Origin: Alphaproteobacteria bacterium
Lineage (GTDB): Bacteria > Pseudomonadota > Alphaproteobacteria > UBA3830
Direction: 5' to 3'
Assembly: GCA_025998735.1 (NCBI GenBank)
Contig: BNWJ01000004.1
Coordinates: 1-40,373, forward strand
Length of the DNA stretch: 40,373 nt
In this document: piece by piece, positions 36,205 through 40,373 of the stretch
Numbering within the stretch: position 1 is the first letter of the stretch
Layout of the letters: each line of letters starts with the position of its first letter
Position numbers and translations under genes: made by a program
The notes under the pieces: generated by a model
Told to the model about the DNA's origin: nothing
Database searches by the model: none
The model's input: only the letters and a program-made list of their open reading frames with translations

Positions 36205-36345
36205 AATGCCGACAAAATAGCGATCGTTAATGACGGAAAAATTATAGAAATTGGCTCGCACGAGGAACTAATCAATAAAAAAGGCACCGAATACGCTTCT
36301 CTGTATTACACGCAATTGTCAAGTTGAATGTGTGACTCTGTCAAC
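36205..36345 (+). pseudogene. Displaced 3' tail of msbA
   Basis: Forty codons plus the stop (36205-36327) correspond to the end of msbA (34960-35082). Nine bases differ: four codon changes are silent and four give mild replacements (V to A, V to I, H to D, S to T). The frame and stop are kept, and similarity continues about 15 bases past the stop. There is no start codon or ribosome-binding site. The remaining part of 36103-36520 holds only the terminator and no gene. Confidence 0.88.
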
Positions 36346-36520
36346 GCAATTTAGAAATGTCCGGTTTTAGTGCAAGAACAAGCCTACAGCAAAGCAGCGC
36401 TTTTCTTGCAATTTAGAAAATGGTCCTAATATCTCAATAGCTCCTGTATGCTACAGAGAAATTTTGTTGAGAAATTAAGTGATCCACAAGAACATTTACT
36501 TCTTTTGAAGTCTGTAGCGC

Positions 36521-39500
36521 CTATTGCCCCTCCACTATGTGTGCTGGAGTATATTCGGCAAATGAGTCTGATTTTATATCGGTGGCGATTTCGGCGAGTT
36601 TGGCCTTTAGAGCGTCTGCGGTGGAGACGTCGTAGACATAATCAGAGTCAGACGCGCATTCGTCGATGTACGTGTAATCTCCAGCTTGTTTTTTATATTT
36701 TATGACGTAGATGCGGATGTCTGAGTTATCGCTCTTCAGCTTGGCGCAGGCGGCGATTGTGACGTCCTTGACCGTTCTGCCGGCAGCTGCGTCGGATATG
36801 GAGATGCCTGTAGCATTATAGAGGACCGCATTGACGGGCTTAGTGAATCCGCTGTAAATCATGCGATATTTGGCTCCGGCCGCGGCGTTTCGAACCTCAA
36901 ACGTGGCATCAGGATCGGGATATGCACCTTGTGGCATAAACATTCGGTGAATGCCGGGCAAATAGAGAGCATTTGCATCGTGATCTGCGGTTGCATGGTC
37001 GTTATCGTACCAGTATGTGAGTGGTAGAGCGCCAACGCTTTCCATCAGGCAGAAGAAATCGCCTTTTGCGCCTGATCTACCGACGCTAACGGAGGATATT
37101 CCGGTACTGTTGTCTTTTGTCACCCAGTAACCGAGATTGGCGTCCCACTCAGCGCTATCATTTGCTGTAAATGAGACATCGGAGCCGGAAGATGCTGCTC
37201 CAGATGTGGAAAAGTCCATGTAGCGAGTCAGGGCGGCGTTCGGTGCGCGGACAGGCTTCATTTCGGGTGTGGAAATGAATTTCGCCTTTACCAATGCGAT
37301 GTTATTCATTGTAAATGACGGCGTAGTGTATGTATCGCCGCTTTTGGTCATATTTGAGAACGGAATCGTGATGGTTTGCCTGGCGGAAATGGTTTTCTGT
37401 GCCTGATCGGAGCCGGAATCGAACTTAAACGTGCATCCACTGGTTCCGGGAGCGGGCGCGATGGTCAGTTCGATGTTTCCTTTTTTCGTCGACGTAAGAG
37501 TGCCGGAGCCGGACGTGCATACAAAAAATTTGCCGTCTGTAGATATAGATCCCGCGCCCGAGTAGTTGATTACACCGTTTCGTCCTGCAGAAATCGCTTC
37601 GGAAAAGACGATTATGTCATCGACGATTTCGGTGACCGGATAGGTAACGGAAGCCGACACAATACTAGCGTTAGTCCGATTGATGTCCATATACCCGCCG
37701 GCGGTGGATATGGTTTCAGTCAAAGTTTGCTCTACGCTGTCCTGCGTGATAGACGTAGAAGTGAAACCACTGTCACTGCCGGAATCGTCACCTGGATTTC
37801 TAATGGCAATGGTGGCAGGCGAATCGTCAAGATTCGCCTCCAACACTTTGCCAGAGCCGCACTCTATGGCATATAATTTATTGCCCATTGAGCAAAGGTC
37901 GTGCCAATATCCAGAAACAGCGTAGCCGCCCTCCACATTGCCAGCTTCTTCCGGGCTAGGCGCGACGAGTGTCCATTTGCCACTTCCTCCCGGCGTGTAC
38001 TCCAACACTTTGCCAGACTCCACATCTATGGTATACAATTTATTGCCTATTGCGCAAAGGCCGTACCAATATCCAGAAACAGCGTAGCCGCCCTCCACAT
38101 TGCTAGCCGTAGCGGGGCTAGGCGCGACGATTGTCCATTTGCTATTCCCCCCCGGCGTGTACTCCAACACTTTGCCAAAGTCGTAAGCTATGGCATACAA
38201 TTTATCGCCTATTGTGCAAAGACCGAACCAATATCCAGAAACAGCGTAGCCGCCCTCCACATTGCCAGCTTCTTGCGGGCTAGGCGCGACGATTGTCCAT
38301 TTGCCACTCCCCCCCGGCGTGTACTCCAACACTTTGCCAGAGAGGCGCTCTATGGCATACAATTTATCGCCTATTGTGCAAAGACCGTACCAATATCCAG
38401 AAACAGCGTTGCCGTCCTCCACATTGCCAGCTTCTTCCGGGCTAGGCGCGACGATTGTCCATTTGCCACTCCCCCCCGGCGTGTACTCCAACACTTTGCC
38501 AGAGAGGCGCTCTATGGCATACAATTTATCGCCTATTGTGCAAAGACCGTACCAATATCCAGAAACAGCGTTGCCGTCCTCCACATTGCCAGCTTCTTCC
38601 GGGCTAGGCGCGACGATTGTCCATTTGCCACTCCCCCCCGGCGTGTACTCCAACACTTTGCCAAACCCCTCCTCTATGGCATACAATTTATTGCCTATTG
38701 CGCAAAGGCCGTACCAATATCCAGAAACAGCGTTGCCGCCCTCCACATTGCTACCATCTTCTGGGCTGGGCGCGACGAGTGTCCATTTGCCACTCCCCCC
38801 CGGCGTGTACTCCAACATTTTGCCAGTAGTGTTATCTGAGGCATACAATTTATCGCCTATTGAGCAAAAATTGTACCAATATCCAGAAACAGCGTTGCCG
38901 CCTTCCACATTGCTAGCTTCTTCTGGGCTAGGTGCGACGTGTGTCCATGGCGGTGATTTCGTCACCGTTAGCGTGATGGTTTCGGCTTTGGAAGAGGCCA
39001 GGCGGTCGATGGTCTTGGGCTTCTGGTAGTCGATGGAAGCCGACACGATTGTAACGCCGTCTCGGTTGATGTCCACGGTGTAGCCGGCGGCGTCGTTTCC
39101 ACTTAGCTCGTTCGCGGAAATTGTGAAGGTTGTGCCACTTACAGTCGTTCCATTGATCGTGTGGGATGTGGCGCCCGCGTCGAGAGTCATCGTCAGCATA
39201 ATATCCGCTTTTTTTGTGGAGGTCAGGCGGTCGATGGTCTTGGTTTCCGTATAGTCGATGGAGGCTGAGGTGATTGTGATGCCGACCAGGTTGATGTCCA
39301 CGGTATAGCCAGTGGCGTCGTTTCCAGTTAGCTGATTTGCGGAAATTGTGAAGGTTGTGCCGCTTACGGTCGTTCCATTGATCGTGTGGGATGTGGTGCC
39401 CGCGTCGAGAGTTACTGTCAGCGTAATATTTGCTTTTTTGGTGGATTTCAGATGCTCGACGGGGTTTGGCTGGACAGAAGCCGACACAATATCAACGTTG

Positions 39501-40373
39501 GTCCGATTGATCTGTATTTGCCCGCCAGTGGTGATGAGAACCGTAAAAGTTTGATTTGCTGTGGTGTTAGGATCAAAGCCGGAAGGCGCTGTCCCGTCAA
39601 TTTGGAGAGACGTAGGCACTAGACTTGTCTCCAACACTTTGCCAGAGCCGTACTCTGCGGCATATAATTTATTGCCTATTGTACAAAGACCGTACCAAGA
39701 TCCAGAAACAGCGTAGCCGCCCTCCACATTGCCAGCCGTAGCGGGGTTAGGTGCGACGAGTGTCCATTTGCCACTCCCCCCCGGCGTGTACTCCAACACT
39801 TTGCCAGAGTCGCGCTCTATGGCATATATTTTATTGCCTATTGCGCAAAGACCGTACCAATATCCAGAAACAGCGTAGCCGCCCTCCACATTGCCAGCTT
39901 CTTCCGGGCTAGGCGCGACGAGTGTCCATTTGCCACTCCCCCCCGGCGTGTACTCCAACACTTTGCCAGAGTCGCGCTCTATGGCATATATTTTATTGCC
40001 TATTGCGCAAAGGCCGCACCAATATCCAGAAACAGCAGTGCCGCCCTCCACATTGCCAGCTTCTTCCGGGCTAGGCGCGACGAGTGTCCATTTGCCACCC
40101 CCCCCCGGCGTGTACTCCAACACTTTGCCAAGGCCGTACTCTGCGGCATATAATTTATTGCCTATTGCGCAAAGGCCGCACCAAGATCCAGAAACAGCAG
40201 TGCCGCCCTCCACATTGCCAGCTTCTTCCGGGCTAGGCGCGACGAGTGTCCATTTGCCACCCCCCCCCGGCGTGTACTCCAACACTTTGCCAAACCCCTC
40301 CTCTATGGCATACAATTTATTGCCTATTGCGCAAAGGCCGTACCAATATCCAGAAACAGCGTTGCCGCCCTCC
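36521..40373 (-). CDS. Large repetitive surface protein with TadG-like C-terminus (5' end outside window)
   Basis: At least 1283 residues are encoded; the frame is open to the window edge. From the N-terminal side: five copies of a 54-residue unit (GLCAIGNKLYAI...GKVLEYTPGGSGKW), a spacer with two copies of a 75-residue beta-rich unit (SHTINGTTVSGTTFTISAN), seven more 54-residue units, then a Gly/Ser/Thr-rich region and a C-terminal part. The last 80 residues (CAKLKSDNSDIRIYVIKYK, then ECASDSDYVYDVSTADALK) resemble the end of VWA-type TadG pilus proteins. The repeats, with regular Trp, Gly and Tyr, suggest beta-propeller blades. Each contains a poly-G codon run (7 to 9 G). Probably an envelope-anchored or secreted adhesin. 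Confidence 0.78.
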   Translation of the reverse strand, partial: EGGNAVSGYWYGLCAIGNKLYAIEEGFGKVLEYTPGGGGKWTLVAPSPEEAGNVEGGTAVSGSWCGLCAIGNKLYAAEYGLGKVLEYTPGGGGKWTLVAPSPEEAGNVEGGTAVSGYWCGLCAIGNKIYAIERDSGKVLEYTPGGSGKWTLVAPSPEEAGNVEGGYAVSGYWYGLCAIGNKIYAIERDSGKVLEYTPGGSGKWTLVAPNPATAGNVEGGYAVSGSWYGLCTIGNKLYAAEYGSGKVLETSLVPTSLQIDGTAPSGFDPNTTANQTFTVLITTGGQIQINRTNVDIVSASVQPNPVEHLKSTKKANITLTVTLDAGTTSHTINGTTVSGTTFTISANQLTGNDATGYTVDINLVGITITSASIDYTETKTIDRLTSTKKADIMLTMTLDAGATSHTINGTTVSGTTFTISANELSGNDAAGYTVDINRDGVTIVSASIDYQKPKTIDRLASSKAETITLTVTKSPPWTHVAPSPEEASNVEGGNAVSGYWYNFCSIGDKLYASDNTTGKMLEYTPGGSGKWTLVAPSPEDGSNVEGGNAVSGYWYGLCAIGNKLYAIEEGFGKVLEYTPGGSGKWTIVAPSPEEAGNVEDGNAVSGYWYGLCTIGDKLYAIERLSGKVLEYTPGGSGKWTIVAPSPEEAGNVEDGNAVSGYWYGLCTIGDKLYAIERLSGKVLEYTPGGSGKWTIVAPSPQEAGNVEGGYAVSGYWFGLCTIGDKLYAIAYDFGKVLEYTPGGNSKWTIVAPSPATASNVEGGYAVSGYWYGLCAIGNKLYTIDVESGKVLEYTPGGSGKWTLVAPSPEEAGNVEGGYAVSGYWHDLCSMGNKLYAIECGSGKVLEANLDDSPATIAIRNPGDDSGSDSGFTSTSITQDSVEQTLTETISTAGGYMDINRTNASIVSASVTYPVTEIVDDIIVFSEAISAGRNGVINYSGAGSISTDGKFFVCTSGSGTLTSTKKGNIELTIAPAPGTSGCTFKFDSGSDQAQKTISARQTITIPFSNMTKSGDTYTTPSFTMNNIALVKAKFISTPEMKPVRAPNAALTRYMDFSTSGAASSGSDVSFTANDSAEWDANLGYWVTKDNSTGISSVSVGRSGAKGDFFCLMESVGALPLTYWYDNDHATADHDANALYLPGIHRMFMPQGAYPDPDATFEVRNAAAGAKYRMIYSGFTKPVNAVLYNATGISISDAAAGRTVKDVTIAACAKLKSDNSDIRIYVIKYKKQAGDYTYIDECASDSDYVYDVSTADALKAKLAEIATDIKSDSFAEYTPAHIVEGQ
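37870..38945 (-). repeat. Seven tandem 162-bp (54-residue) repeats
   Basis: The landmark CCAGAAACAG recurs every 162 bases at 37911, 38073, 38235, 38397, 38559, 38721 and 38883. Two neighbouring units (roughly 38341-38502 and 38503-38664) appear identical, showing recent duplication. Seven units fit a closed seven-bladed propeller. Confidence 0.92.
39020..39470 (-). repeat. Two 225-bp (75-residue) repeats
   Basis: The segment around CATTGATCGTGTGGGATGTG recurs 225 bases apart (39151 and 39376), encoding the same SHTINGTTVSGTTF strand-rich unit; a third, partial relative lies on either side (KTIDRLASSKAETITLTV and NPVEHLKSTKKANITLTV). Confidence 0.85.
39640..40373 (-). repeat. Five 162-bp repeats continuing past the window
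   Basis: The same landmark recurs at 39702, 39864, 40026, 40188 and 40350. The units near 40090 and 40260 have nine consecutive C on the plus strand (PGGGGKW), whereas most others have seven (PGGSGKW). Confidence 0.92.

Noticed and set aside
37901..39029. Long plus-strand frames of 312 and 255 codons opposite the repeat protein
   Set aside because: They arise because the 162-bp repeat has no stops in those frames; no ribosome-binding site, and the minus-strand frame has the sensible protein features.
37870..40373. Regular repeats resembling a CRISPR array
   Set aside because: The 162-bp units are contiguous coding repeats in one open frame, without short repeats separated by unique spacers and without cas genes.

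Overview
This window looks like a chromosomal segment of an intracellular (endosymbiotic) alphaproteobacterium, most plausibly of the Holosporales/Paracaedibacter type. The taxonomic call is inference. The alphaproteobacterial signature is direct: an SspB-alpha adaptor, a FYDLN/TIGR02300 zinc-ribbon protein, a DUF2155 protein and the chromosomal order dusB - (ntrC remnant) - ntrY - ntrX - trkA. The intracellular lifestyle is suggested by a Tlc-type ATP/ADP translocase, an ankyrin gene and ankyrin fragment, many exported proteins of unknown function, a lone mevalonate kinase and a high load of decaying mobile elements.

Layout. 1-394: end of an insertion sequence that truncates an ankyrin gene. 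610-3427: a TrpR-like regulator, with a promoter and palindromic operator, followed by a three-gene ABC importer. 3428-6122: an exported methyltransferase-like protein, a 71-bp miniature element, a second copy of the importer ATPase tail, a dead IS4-like element and a MORN remnant. 6342-9283: ATP/ADP translocase coupled to an AGCS amino-acid:cation symporter whose last codons lie in a 240-bp miniature element. 9513-10606: dead ISAs1-like element. 10801-12031: tRNA-His, sspB and a site-2 protease. 12107-12846: HEPN/MNT toxin-antitoxin pair. 13095-14537: lipoprotein. 14662-23697: long co-directional housekeeping run (mreB, mevalonate kinase, TIGR02300, DUF2155, dusB, fis-like, ntrY, ntrX, trkA). 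23945-28552: accessory and degraded region (Pro/Ser-rich exported protein, MORN and ISAzo13 remnants, an fmt gene gutted by the 240-bp element, and two tandem exported paralogues with a near-identical leader). 29064-31778: secA. 32075-36102: a second exported methyltransferase-like protein, msbA and an exported ankyrin protein, followed by a second copy of the msbA tail. 36521-40373: 3' part of a giant repetitive surface protein.

The most interesting signals are these. (i) In two places an exported accessory gene sits between a complete ABC-ATPase gene and a second, diverged but still coding-constrained copy of that gene's 3' end. This suggests insertion by recombination with DNA from a relative. 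(ii) A stand-alone NtrC C-terminal domain sits next to dusB, mirroring the gammaproteobacterial dusB-fis locus. (iii) The TrpR-like gene has a perfect inverted repeat over its own promoter and precedes a probable tryptophan-type importer. (iv) fmt has lost its catalytic core. (v) A large adhesin-like protein carries 54-residue repeats, poly-G tracts and a TadG-like tail. (vi) Two exported paralogues share promoter and signal peptide almost exactly while their mature parts have diverged.
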